Source: Candidatus Cloacimonadota bacterium (GTDB lineage Bacteria > UBA4055). From it: 64,000 nt of DNA. The stretch covers positions 1 through 64,000 of the forward strand of contig PDON01000060.1 of assembly GCA_002742935.1 (NCBI GenBank), read 5' to 3'. Shown piece by piece: positions 29,816 through 39,149 of the stretch. The translations under genes were made by a program, and so were the position numbers. The notes beneath the pieces are model-generated. The model made no database searches, was not told where the DNA came from, and saw only the letters and a list, made by a program, of their open reading frames with translations. Each line of letters begins with the position of its first letter. Position 1 is the first letter of the stretch.

Positions 29816-30481
29816 CTAACTGTTTTCTGCTATATGATTAATGAGAAGTTCTATACCTGTATATACGGTAAATATAGATGCATCATTCATATAAGCAGGG
29901 GTTGTAACAATCCTATTTGGAGCATCAATACAGATCTCAGAGGACTCTTTTGCCACGGCTTCTCCACCGAGCTTTTCAACATGATCAAATACCGATCTAT
30001 TTGCTGTAGTACCAACAGTAATCTTAATCTTTATACCACTATCCTTAAAAGCAAAAGCAAGAAGAACAGGGGATATACATATAGCTCCTATATATTTTTT
30101 ACTCTTGTGAAAATCTAGGATAATAGCCTTTATATCATCTCTGATTGTACCATTAACTCCATCAAAAGCATAGCTCATATAGTTTTTGGCAACACCAAAC
30201 CCACCCGGAAGTACAAGAGCATCAAAATCTTGAACATTAAGCTCATTAAGAGGTTTAATATCCCCTCTTGCTATCCTTGCGGCTTCAGTTAAAAGATTCC
30301 TAACATCTCCATCGCTCTCGTCGGTAATATGGTTAACATAATCTTTAGCCAAACAATCAACAGAAAAGCATTGATATTCAATACCAGCTTTACTCATAGC
30401 CAAAAGGGCTGAAACTGTTTCCTGAATCTCACTACCATCTTTGTGACCACAACCGCCTATAACAACTGCAAATTTTTTCAT
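29816..30481 (-). CDS. elbB: ElbB-like DJ-1/PfpI glyoxalase
   Basis: 'KKFAVVIGGCGHKDGSEIQETVSALLAMSKAGIEYQCFSVD', 'DALVLPGGFGVAKNYMSYAFDG'. Confidence 0.9.
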   Translation of the reverse strand: MKKFAVVIGGCGHKDGSEIQETVSALLAMSKAGIEYQCFSVDCLAKDYVNHITDESDGDVRNLLTEAARIARGDIKPLNELNVQDFDALVLPGGFGVAKNYMSYAFDGVNGTIRDDIKAIILDFHKSKKYIGAICISPVLLAFAFKDSGIKIKITVGTTANRSVFDHVEKLGGEAVAKESSEICIDAPNRIVTTPAYMNDASIFTVYTGIELLINHIAENS

Positions 30482-30683
30482 AGCTTCTCCATATTTAAAT
30501 TTAATCCTATATATTTATATATGAAAAAATATCAGTAAAGTAAAGAGATATAATAAGGAAGTTAAGGTAAAACAAAAAATTTGTAATATTTACTTTTGGA
30601 GATAATTTTTTTGTTATATAATATCATAGAGAGCTATTTTTATTGTTTAATTTTATAGTCTTGGTATAATTTTTTTATAAAAA

Positions 30684-30713
30684 GTGTCAACCTTATAAAT
30701 TTTTATTCTATAT
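30684..30713 (+). promoter_or_regulatory. Island promoter-like motif, site 1 (GTGTCAAC-N16-CTATAT)
   Basis: AAAAAGTGTCAACCTTATAAATTTTTATTCTATAT upstream of the CARF gene; matches sites at 32276 and 41294. Confidence 0.7.
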
Positions 30714-30760
30714 CATGAATGTGTAATAAAAATGTTTAAAAAATCAATTTGAGGCTTAAA

Positions 30761-31375
30761 ATGAAGATAGTTTTTACGACAATACCAATGAAAGAATCTT
30801 TAACAGCTATGAAATATCCCGTTGTAGGGAATAGAAATTTAGAATATGACAGAGAGGTGCTTTTTCCTGTAAACTCCGTATTAGCTAAGAGTTTAAAAGA
30901 GAATGAAAGAGTTAAAATAGTTATGATACTTAATAATAATGGGTTTAGTGAGCAAAATGCAAAGAAATTTGAAATGGAACTTAAAGAGATAAATAAAAAT
31001 ATAAATGCAGATCTATCTTTTCATTATGCAATAGAAAATTTTGAAGAATCCAAGCAAACTCATGAAGCTCGTTTTAGGAAAATAATTGAGTTTTTAGAAG
31101 AGGATGCAGAAATTATTGCAGATATTACCTATGGACAAAAAACACTCCCATTAATACTATTTTCTGTTATGAATTTTGCAGAGAAATTTTTCAATAATGA
31201 TATACTGTATATTGTCTATGGAAAAGTTGAGTTTGAAAACAATAATATTTTAAAAAACAGTCAAAAATTGTACGATTTAACACCTCTTTATTACTTAAAT
31301 GCCTTAACATCTGCAATGGAAGCCCCAGATGGCAAGTCCGCCATAAAAATAGTTGATAATTTTTTTTCATTATAG
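30761..31375 (+). CDS. Stand-alone CARF-domain protein (TM1812-like)
   Basis: 'MKIVFTTIPM...', 'IIADITYGQKTLPLILFSVMNFAEKFFNNDILYIVYGKVEF', 'LYDLTPLYYLNAL'; GAGG precedes ATG 30761 (track start 30749 is TTG). Confidence 0.8.
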   Translation: MKIVFTTIPMKESLTAMKYPVVGNRNLEYDREVLFPVNSVLAKSLKENERVKIVMILNNNGFSEQNAKKFEMELKEINKNINADLSFHYAIENFEESKQTHEARFRKIIEFLEEDAEIIADITYGQKTLPLILFSVMNFAEKFFNNDILYIVYGKVEFENNNILKNSQKLYDLTPLYYLNALTSAMEAPDGKSAIKIVDNFFSL

Positions 31376-31395
31376 ATATATAGGTAAATAGTTTT

Positions 31396-32295
31396 ATGAT
31401 AAAAAAAGAGAGATATGAAGAAGAGATAGAAGAATTATCGGTTTTATTTTTCTCTTTTGATAAAATAGATAAGGGATTATCAAGAGAGCGGGAAAAAGTA
31501 AAACTAAAACTTTGGATTGTATTGTGGAACTACTATAAATCAATTTATACCGATAAAAAAATTGAGTTATACAGTGGAGTTATAAACGAAACTATAGCAA
31601 ACTGTTTTATCTCTTATAAAATAGATTCAGAAACACCGTTTTTATATTATACGAACTCCGCTATAAAAAAAGAGATAGAAAGAGAAAGCCAAAAGGATAG
31701 TTATAAAGGTATTAAAATCCCTCAAAAAACAGAAAAAAATGGAAGAAGATTAAAGAAATTAGCAAAACAAAAAGGATTAACAGAAGATTATCAAATAGTT
31801 GACTTAGGTAAGAGTTTAGGCTTAGAAATAGATGATATTCAAGAAGCAATTGATTTTAACAAAACCAAATCAAACTTAACTATTTCTGATAATTATAAGA
31901 GTGATAAATGTGAAGAAATTTCAATAATTGATAAAGTAGCATATGAAAAGTATACACCTGAAAATATTTTTGAAAATAGGGAAAATTGTTTAAATATATT
32001 GGAAGTTATTGAAAGCACTTTCTTGAAGAAACAACATAGGGTACAAAAATACTTATCAGCTTTATTAACTTTCTATTTTTTTGATGACTTGATCTCTTTA
32101 GAAAATAAAGAGATAGAGCTTACTTATAAGTTTATTGATAAAGTTCTATTTAATGAACTTAATAGTTTAAGCTATAACCATTCTCTTCCAAATCAAAAAG
32201 ATATAGCAAAAAGATTTGGGAAGGATAAAACAGATGCAAGTAGAACATTAAGAAAATTTTTAAATGAGATAAAAAGTGTCAACTCATTAGGTTAA
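31396..32295 (+). CDS. Divergent sigma-70-like transcription factor
   Basis: Region-2-like 'FLYYTNSAIKKEIERE', region-3-like 'GIKIPQKTEKNGRRLKKLAKQKG..DLGKSLGLEIDDIQEAI..LTISDNYKSDKCEEISIIDKV', region-4-like HTH 'LPNQKDIAKRFGKDKTDASRTLRKFL'. Confidence 0.65.
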   Translation: MIKKERYEEEIEELSVLFFSFDKIDKGLSREREKVKLKLWIVLWNYYKSIYTDKKIELYSGVINETIANCFISYKIDSETPFLYYTNSAIKKEIERESQKDSYKGIKIPQKTEKNGRRLKKLAKQKGLTEDYQIVDLGKSLGLEIDDIQEAIDFNKTKSNLTISDNYKSDKCEEISIIDKVAYEKYTPENIFENRENCLNILEVIESTFLKKQHRVQKYLSALLTFYFFDDLISLENKEIELTYKFIDKVLFNELNSLSYNHSLPNQKDIAKRFGKDKTDASRTLRKFLNEIKSVNSLG

Positions 32296-32306
32296 TTATA
32301 GTATAT
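32276..32306 (+). promoter_or_regulatory. Island promoter-like motif, site 2 (GTGTCAAC-N17-GTATAT)
   Basis: AAAAAGTGTCAACTCATTAGGTTAATTATAGTATATG overlapping the end of the sigma-like ORF, upstream of the vWA gene. Confidence 0.6.
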
Positions 32307-32343
32307 GAAAAGTAAGAGTAAAACTTAAGATTGGGAGAAAATT

Positions 32344-33048
32344 ATGTTTGATATTTCAAAGTTTACAGTAGAGAAGGCAAGACCAATCCCCGTTATTTTA
32401 TTGCTTGATGTTAGTGGAAGTATGAGTGGGGAAAAAATAGCACAGCTCAACAAAGCTGTTGCAGATATGCTTCAAGAATTTAAAACAGGGGGTGCACTAG
32501 AAACTGAAATTCAAATGTCAGTCATTACTTTCGGAGGTGATGTAAAACTTGCTTTACCACTAATCTCAGCATCAAATATCTCTACTATTCATCCTCTTAT
32601 AGCTAATGGAGGAACCCCTATGGGAACTGCTTTAAGGATGGCAAAAGAAATGATTGAAGATAAAGAAATCATTCCTTCAAAAGGATATAGACCAACAGTT
32701 GTGCTTATTTCAGATGGAGCTCCTACTGATAATTGGAAAGAACCTATGAATGCTTTTATCTCTTCAGGTCGTTCTTCAAAGTGCGATAGAATGGCAATGT
32801 CAATAGGAACAAGTCAAGATGATCCTGTGTTAAATCAATTTGTTACTGGGACAGAAAATAAAGTCTTCCTAGCTGAATATGCAAAAAATATCCCTCAATT
32901 CTTTAGAATGGTAACAATGAGTGTTAGTGTCCGTTCTCGTTCGCAAAATCCTAATAAATTAATTCCATTCAATGAAGTAAAAAAACTTACTGCTAAAACA
33001 AATTTAACAGAAGAAATTAAAGCTCTAAATGATTTTAGTGATTTTTAA
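32344..33048 (+). CDS. vWA domain protein, TerY-like
   Basis: MIDAS 'LLDVSGSMSGEKI', 'GGTPMGTAL', 'LISDGAPTDNW'. Confidence 0.9.
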   Translation: MFDISKFTVEKARPIPVILLLDVSGSMSGEKIAQLNKAVADMLQEFKTGGALETEIQMSVITFGGDVKLALPLISASNISTIHPLIANGGTPMGTALRMAKEMIEDKEIIPSKGYRPTVVLISDGAPTDNWKEPMNAFISSGRSSKCDRMAMSIGTSQDDPVLNQFVTGTENKVFLAEYAKNIPQFFRMVTMSVSVRSRSQNPNKLIPFNEVKKLTAKTNLTEEIKALNDFSDF

Positions 33049-33068
33049 AGTATTCTAAAAGAGTTATC

Positions 33069-33098
33069 CATAGAGATGGAAAACATTCTTTCTCTATG
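33069..33098 (+). other. Intra-operon stem-loop
   Basis: CATAGAGA (33069-33076) / TCTCTATG (33091-33098). Confidence 0.5.
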
Positions 33099-33159
33099 AT
33101 TGATTCTCAAGTTCTCAACGATATATACTTTAACTAGTAAGCTTAATATGGAATAACAA

Positions 33160-33549
33160 ATGAAAATACATTTAATTATCGATAAATCTGATAGTATGAA
33201 AACTTTAGGAAAAGTTTCAATCGTAAAAAACCTCATTCGGACTATAAAAATTCTAAAAGAGACCAGATCTGTATATGAAACTTATAAGTTTTCTAAAATA
33301 GATTGGAATGGAAAGTTGGAAGATTTAGAAAAAATTGTTCTATCTGAGTCAATTGATAATGCTTTGATTTTTACAGATGGTTATATATGCAAACCTAAGA
33401 AACTCAGAGAGTTTATCGACAATAATAGAAAGAAAAAGTATATAATTGTATATTGTGGATGCGATGCTAGATATTCAAATAAGTTTGGATACCAATCTCA
33501 AGATATATTATTAGCTTTAAATACTGTGACTGATATATATGAAATATAG
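33160..33549 (+). CDS. Minimal vWA-like protein
   Basis: MIDAS-like 'LIIDKSDSMKTLGK', 'NALIFTDGYI', 129 aa. Confidence 0.65.
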   Translation: MKIHLIIDKSDSMKTLGKVSIVKNLIRTIKILKETRSVYETYKFSKIDWNGKLEDLEKIVLSESIDNALIFTDGYICKPKKLREFIDNNRKKKYIIVYCGCDARYSNKFGYQSQDILLALNTVTDIYEI

Positions 33550-34264
33550 ATCAAAAAAAAATTGGGGAGCATCTATCAAAGGTCCTTCTCATATTTTAAA
33601 TAATTTACCTAATCAAGATAGCTTTATAATTTCTAAAAGCTACAAAGGTGTAGTTGCTGTTGTTGCTGATGGTTTAGGAAGCAAGAGGCATTCAGAGAAA
33701 GGCTCAAAGCAAGCATGCATAGCTGTTCTTAAAGCAATAAAATGTTTAGAAAAAATTAGTAAGAAAAATAAACACACAAAAATACTAGATATTTTTCCTT
33801 TAATACATAAATATTGGGAAAAACCTTTAAAGCGTTATGGTGTGAAAAATTGTGCCTCTACTTGTCTTTTTACCTACATAACAACAAAACACATCTTGAC
33901 AGCAAGACTTGGTGACGGCATGATTTATCTATTAGGCAAACAAGGAAATAAAGACATTGTGATAAGCGATGATAAAGAAGAAAGTTTTTCTAATACTACT
34001 ATTAGTTTAGCCAGTAACAATGCCTTTAGTAGGTGGGATATCAAGATTTTAAGAACAAATCAAACGGAATCTATTATACTTTGCTCTGATGGGATTTCAA
34101 ACGATATAAAAGAAAATGCTTGGACTAATTTTGTAAAAGAACTTAGAAAAAAATCTTTAAAAAATAGCAGGAAAAAAAATATTAAGAATATTAAAGAGGT
34201 TTTGTTACAGTGGCCTGTAAAAGGTCATAGTGATGACAAAACTATTGTGTTTATAGAGGTGTAA
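33539..34264 (+). CDS. PP2C-family Ser/Thr protein phosphatase
   Basis: 'VVAVVADGLGSKRHSEKGSKQACIAVL', 'LTARLGDGMIYLL', 'IILCSDGISNDIKE', 'GHSDDKTIVFIEV'. Confidence 0.9.
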   Translation: MKYRSKKNWGASIKGPSHILNNLPNQDSFIISKSYKGVVAVVADGLGSKRHSEKGSKQACIAVLKAIKCLEKISKKNKHTKILDIFPLIHKYWEKPLKRYGVKNCASTCLFTYITTKHILTARLGDGMIYLLGKQGNKDIVISDDKEESFSNTTISLASNNAFSRWDIKILRTNQTESIILCSDGISNDIKENAWTNFVKELRKKSLKNSRKKNIKNIKEVLLQWPVKGHSDDKTIVFIEV

Positions 34265-34266
34265 CT

Positions 34267-35781
34267 ATGGAAGGTATAAGAGAGAATAGTATTAATTTAC
34301 CAAATATTGTAGAAGATGAATATTTGTATGAACATAGATTGAGTAAAAAGCTTGGAGAAGGAGGGCAAGGTTTAGTTTGTGCTACAGAGAATCCACTCAT
34401 TGTTGTCAAATTTGTTACAGATAGAAATGGGAATTTAATAAGTAAAACAAAAAACAAAGAACTTTTTGATAAATATAACACGAGATTTAATAATATTCGT
34501 TTGTTACCAGTTGATAGAAATATAGCAAAGCCAATAGCCTTGCTAAATGATTATGCAGGTTATATAATGCAATTTATGGAAGATATGATGCCTCTTAGTG
34601 TGTTAGAGATTCTAGACACTAATGAAAAAGCTCCAGCTTGGCTTGTTGGAAAAAATCCTTCGACAGAAAAACTTTCTACAGCACAACAAAGATTATTTGC
34701 TTATTGCAAAAACGGAGGACTACGACATAGGTTAGAAATATTAGGAAAAACTGCAAAGGTTTTATCTCAATTACATACTCAGGGTTTAGTATATTGTGAT
34801 ATTTCTCCAAATAATATTTTTATAACAAATGATATTGACTTTGAAAATCCTAATGTTTGGTTTATTGATGCAGATAATATTTCCTTTTCATCAGAAGATA
34901 TAACAAAAGGGAATACTGTTTTTACTCCTAGATATGTTGCTCCAGAAGTTTATACACAAAAAACTGTTTGTACTCAAGACTCTGATATTTATGCTTTTGC
35001 TTTAACTGCATTTGAAAAAATATCCCTTGTATATCCTTTCTCTGGAGAAATGACAAATTCAGATGATGACTGGGACGATTGGGATGAATCAACAAGCATA
35101 AATAACGCAGAAGATGATTTTATGGATCCTATGGAAAAAGCTTATAGAGGAGAGTTGGATTGGATTTGGCAAAAAGAATCAAACAATAAAAGTTCTGACG
35201 GATTACCTAAAGGATTAGTATTGACACCATCATTATACCAATTATTTAACTTGTGTTTTAGTAAAGGAAGACAACAAATAGAATTTAGACCTCCTATGAT
35301 TCTATGGCATAAAACTTTATTAGAGGCTAAAGATTTAACGATAAAATGCTCAAACTGTAAGATGTCGTGGTATTTCCCACAGCAAAAATCAATTTGTCCT
35401 TACTGCGATAATAAAGTAAAGAAAGTATTACTTATAAAAGAAATAGACAGAAATAAAGAAGAAAATCTTATTTTTGCACACGAAATAGAAGCTAATCAAA
35501 ATATTTTAATATCTAAACAGAGACTGGGATTTCCAAAATTTGATAAAACTGAAAATAGTTTATTGCAGATTAAATATCAAAATTCTGAAAAGGGAACTGA
35601 GATAGATTCATTTTTATTAAATCTAAGATTAGATGAAAAAGAAAAATGCAAAATTTCACAAAATAGGGAAGAACAAAGTATTACTCATCAAATAGAAATT
35701 TTAGCTAACGATTTTCTACTTGAAATTGAATTAAACAATAAAAAGAGAAAATTCAAATTTGAGGTAATAAAGGAGAATTAG
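34267..35781 (+). CDS. Ser/Thr protein kinase with C-terminal zinc ribbon
   Basis: 'KLGEGGQGLV', 'LHTQGLVYCDISPNNIFI', 'WFIDADNISF', 'YVAPEVYTQ', zinc ribbon 'CSNCKMSWYFPQQKSICPYCDNK'. Confidence 0.9.
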   Translation: MEGIRENSINLPNIVEDEYLYEHRLSKKLGEGGQGLVCATENPLIVVKFVTDRNGNLISKTKNKELFDKYNTRFNNIRLLPVDRNIAKPIALLNDYAGYIMQFMEDMMPLSVLEILDTNEKAPAWLVGKNPSTEKLSTAQQRLFAYCKNGGLRHRLEILGKTAKVLSQLHTQGLVYCDISPNNIFITNDIDFENPNVWFIDADNISFSSEDITKGNTVFTPRYVAPEVYTQKTVCTQDSDIYAFALTAFEKISLVYPFSGEMTNSDDDWDDWDESTSINNAEDDFMDPMEKAYRGELDWIWQKESNNKSSDGLPKGLVLTPSLYQLFNLCFSKGRQQIEFRPPMILWHKTLLEAKDLTIKCSNCKMSWYFPQQKSICPYCDNKVKKVLLIKEIDRNKEENLIFAHEIEANQNILISKQRLGFPKFDKTENSLLQIKYQNSEKGTEIDSFLLNLRLDEKEKCKISQNREEQSITHQIEILANDFLLEIELNNKKRKFKFEVIKEN

Positions 35782-35784
35782 ATA

Positions 35785-38700
35785 ATGGAATTAAAAGATA
35801 TCAATATTCAAGATACTCTTATGGTAGAATGTAAGATTTTAAATAATTCAAAACTTTCAAAAGGAATAGGGAAAATTATACCAAATGATAGAACTTATAT
35901 ATTTAAAGGTGTTGAACTTTCTATATCTGATACTGCTAAAAAAAGAGATTTAGACTTTTATTTAAGCCGAGGAATAGCTCATTTAGCAGAAGTAGAAACT
36001 ATGTATAAAAATACCATAATTTTACGCTGTTGTTTTTTTGCAAATGAAATTATTGTTTTAAATGAAGATACTCATATTTATATAAATCCCGATAAAATTA
36101 AAAATAAGAAAGCAAAAAAAGATGATAAAAACTTAAACCAATATTTTGAAGAACTTGCAAAAAAATGTCATCTAATCTACTCATATAAAGATAATAAAGA
36201 AACATATTTTATTTTACAAGCTAACCCAGATATTTTTATTCCTGATGATGAAATAAATGAAGAGCTAAAACAGATTCAAGATGAAAACAATTTAGAAATT
36301 ACAAGTGAAAATGATGATAAAGCTACAAAAAAAAATGCAAAATTAAAATCAAAAATTCGTTCTGAAATGGAAAATGAAAATAAGCAAAAAATTGCCTTTT
36401 CAGTTTATGGAACAAATATTCGTATTGATGTAGAAAAATGGAAAACTGGTATAGGGTTTTCAGCGACTCGATTTGTTACAAGGAAGAATAAAAAGCAAGA
36501 ACCAAACTATATTTTAATAAAAGGGTGTTTAAAGTTTTCAAATGAAAAAACAGCAATTTCTGATTTTACCAAAAAAAAACTAGAAGAAATTAAAAAACAA
36601 TCTGGATCTTATCTTGATGCTTGGGATAAGTATGCAAATGAAAGGGGAGAAAATCTTTTAAAAAATGCACGAAATTTTGGGACTTTTAAAATAGAAAATA
36701 TAGAAATTGTATCTGAGACAAAAGATTCGTATAAATTATTTTTAAAAGAGTTTGATAAGCAAAAGCTTATTAATCATATGACTATTGATATTACTGATGA
36801 AGAGCCTCTTTTCCTTCGTAAAGAAGATTTGTCATGGTCTGAGTATTTAAATGAAAAACTCATAGAGGATAAGGATAAAAATAAAATATTGAAGGATATT
36901 TCAAAAGAAAAACAAGATGAAATAAAAAAGACTAAAAATTGTAAAATACAAACAAGTGATGGTAATTCAATTACGATTGAGTGTAAATATAATTTGTTGA
37001 AATTAAAGATTAAAAATTTATTAATCCACTTTTCTACATTTGGAGAAGAGGTGCAACTTAAAAGACAAAAAATAGCAAGAGAAGCTATTAATCAAGGAAG
37101 ATCAGGAATTCCATATCTTTCAATGTTACTCGAAGAAAAAGGTCAAATATTTCAATATCAAAAAATAGAAAATAAAAGGTTTAAAATTTCTACTAAAACT
37201 TTTGATAAAATTTTTAAGAATCCCCCTACTGATACACAAAGAGATGCTATTAAAATGGCTTTACAAACTCCTGATATAGCTTTAATCCAAGGACCTCCAG
37301 GGACAGGGAAAACCACTGTTATTAACGCTATTGTTGAAGAGTTAAATAATAGATATGATAAAAAAAATAATACAACAGGAGCAATTCTTTTATCTTCATA
37401 TCAACATGCCGCAGTTGAAAATATTATTGAAAGAGTACGCATAAACTCTCTTCCAACTCCAAAATTTGGTAAAAAGATAGATGGTGAAGAATATAGGGGT
37501 CATATTGAAAAGTGGACAAATGAACTTATAAATACAGTAAGAAAACAAAATCCTGAATTGAAATTTTCAGCTTATGATTTAGAGTTAAAATCTGCTTATG
37601 CAAAGTATAAAGTTGTTCCATCTCCAGCAAATAAAATTAGATTTTTAGATAAACTACTTCAAGAAATTTCATTGTCTAATGACTTAAGAAAAAAAATAGA
37701 TAAAGCACGAGAAGAGAGTCTGGAGCTCTCTTATTCTACAGATCAACTTTTATTACAAAAAATAAGAGCTTTACGAACTAATGAAGTTTCTTTTGCAGAT
37801 GACGGAAAAGAACGATGTAAAGATCTATTGTATGATTTGGAAAATGAAGAAAATAAAAAAGTTTTAGAGAAATATGCTTATTCTTCGGAACTTCCAAGTA
37901 ATAATGACCTACAAGCTTTACGAGGTTTAAAACAAGAACTATTGCATCAAGTTTTACCAAAACCTATGTATCTAAAGTTTGAAGTAGATAAAAATATTCA
38001 AGACCTATATGCTTTAGCACAAAAAGAAATTAAAATGAATAAGAGCAAACAGGATAAGACTCTTTTAACTCAATATGAATATTTGGAACATTTAGAATCA
38101 AACCCTATGGGGCTTAATACTGCAATTAATGATTGTTCTTTTGCTATTTCTGCAACAGCACAACAAGCTGAAGGAGGAGATCTTAAGAAATTTAAAAATC
38201 CTTTTTTCATAGATGATAAGACTTTAGAACTTTTTGACACTGTGATTATTGATGAAGCCGCTAGAGCTACCCCTCCGGATTTACTTATTCCTATGGCAAA
38301 AGCTCGTAAAAAAATTCTTTTGGTAGGAGATCATAGACAGTTGCCTCATTTAATAGATGAAGAGCTTGAAGAAAAAGTAATTGAAAGTGAGAAGAGGAGT
38401 AGTAAATCAGATGATTCAAACATAAAAGAGTACTATAATCTGAGTATGTTTGAACATATGTTTAAGCGTTTAAAGGAATTGGAAAAGAGCGATGGAATTA
38501 GACGAACTATAACACTTGATGCTCAATATCGTACGCATCCGTTATTGGGTAAATTTGCAAGTGATAACTTCTATGCAAAAAACAACGAAGCATTCAAGTC
38601 TCCAAGGCCTGCCGAAGATTTTTTTCACAATTTAGATCAGATTGAAAACAAAGCTTGTATATGGCTTGATGTATCTAAAAATTACGGCTTGGAAAGTCGT

Positions 38701-39138
38701 AGTGGTACCAGTTGGATTCGTAATGCAGAAATAATTAAAATAGTAGATTATCTTGAAAAATGGAAAAAATCTGAACAAGGCAAGAATTTAAGCTATGGTA
38801 TTATTACCTTTTATAAAGCTCAAAGTGATAAAATAAAAAAAGAGATTAAAAATCGGAAAATTGCAGAAAAAAATATAAAAGTTGGTACTGTTGACGCTTT
38901 CCAGGGTATGGAGTTTGATATAGTTTTTCTGTCGGCTGTTCGTTGTAACAAAAAGAAGCATTATGGATTTTTAACAATGGAAAACCGATTAAATGTTGCT
39001 GTTACAAGGCAGAAAAAAGCATTGGTTTTTGTAGGGGATTCAGAATTCTTAACAAGTGAAGATGCTCGTTTAGAAAGTAATATTCCTGCTATTGGAAATT
39101 TTTATGACTTGTGTAAAGAAAACGGGGTTATTTTATAG
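35785..39138 (+). CDS. UPF1/DNA2-like SF1 helicase with long N-terminal region
   Basis: Walker A 'IQGPPGTGKTTVINAI', motif II 'VIIDEAARATPPDLLIP', 'LVGDHRQLPHLI', 'LDAQYRTHPLLGKFASDNFY', 'GTVDAFQGMEFDIVFLSAVR', 'LNVAVTRQKKALVFVGD'. Confidence 0.92.
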   Translation: MELKDINIQDTLMVECKILNNSKLSKGIGKIIPNDRTYIFKGVELSISDTAKKRDLDFYLSRGIAHLAEVETMYKNTIILRCCFFANEIIVLNEDTHIYINPDKIKNKKAKKDDKNLNQYFEELAKKCHLIYSYKDNKETYFILQANPDIFIPDDEINEELKQIQDENNLEITSENDDKATKKNAKLKSKIRSEMENENKQKIAFSVYGTNIRIDVEKWKTGIGFSATRFVTRKNKKQEPNYILIKGCLKFSNEKTAISDFTKKKLEEIKKQSGSYLDAWDKYANERGENLLKNARNFGTFKIENIEIVSETKDSYKLFLKEFDKQKLINHMTIDITDEEPLFLRKEDLSWSEYLNEKLIEDKDKNKILKDISKEKQDEIKKTKNCKIQTSDGNSITIECKYNLLKLKIKNLLIHFSTFGEEVQLKRQKIAREAINQGRSGIPYLSMLLEEKGQIFQYQKIENKRFKISTKTFDKIFKNPPTDTQRDAIKMALQTPDIALIQGPPGTGKTTVINAIVEELNNRYDKKNNTTGAILLSSYQHAAVENIIERVRINSLPTPKFGKKIDGEEYRGHIEKWTNELINTVRKQNPELKFSAYDLELKSAYAKYKVVPSPANKIRFLDKLLQEISLSNDLRKKIDKAREESLELSYSTDQLLLQKIRALRTNEVSFADDGKERCKDLLYDLENEENKKVLEKYAYSSELPSNNDLQALRGLKQELLHQVLPKPMYLKFEVDKNIQDLYALAQKEIKMNKSKQDKTLLTQYEYLEHLESNPMGLNTAINDCSFAISATAQQAEGGDLKKFKNPFFIDDKTLELFDTVIIDEAARATPPDLLIPMAKARKKILLVGDHRQLPHLIDEELEEKVIESEKRSSKSDDSNIKEYYNLSMFEHMFKRLKELEKSDGIRRTITLDAQYRTHPLLGKFASDNFYAKNNEAFKSPRPAEDFFHNLDQIENKACIWLDVSKNYGLESRSGTSWIRNAEIIKIVDYLEKWKKSEQGKNLSYGIITFYKAQSDKIKKEIKNRKIAEKNIKVGTVDAFQGMEFDIVFLSAVRCNKKKHYGFLTMENRLNVAVTRQKKALVFVGDSEFLTSEDARLESNIPAIGNFYDLCKENGVIL

Positions 39139-39149
39139 GAGAAATTATA

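Noticed and set aside
30684-30691. GTGTCAAC read as a minus-strand TTGACA -35 box for elbB
   Set aside because: Possible for site 1 alone (TTGACA-N16-TATACC), but the other two sites lie next to island gene starts and conservation extends on the plus-strand side, which fits island promoters better.
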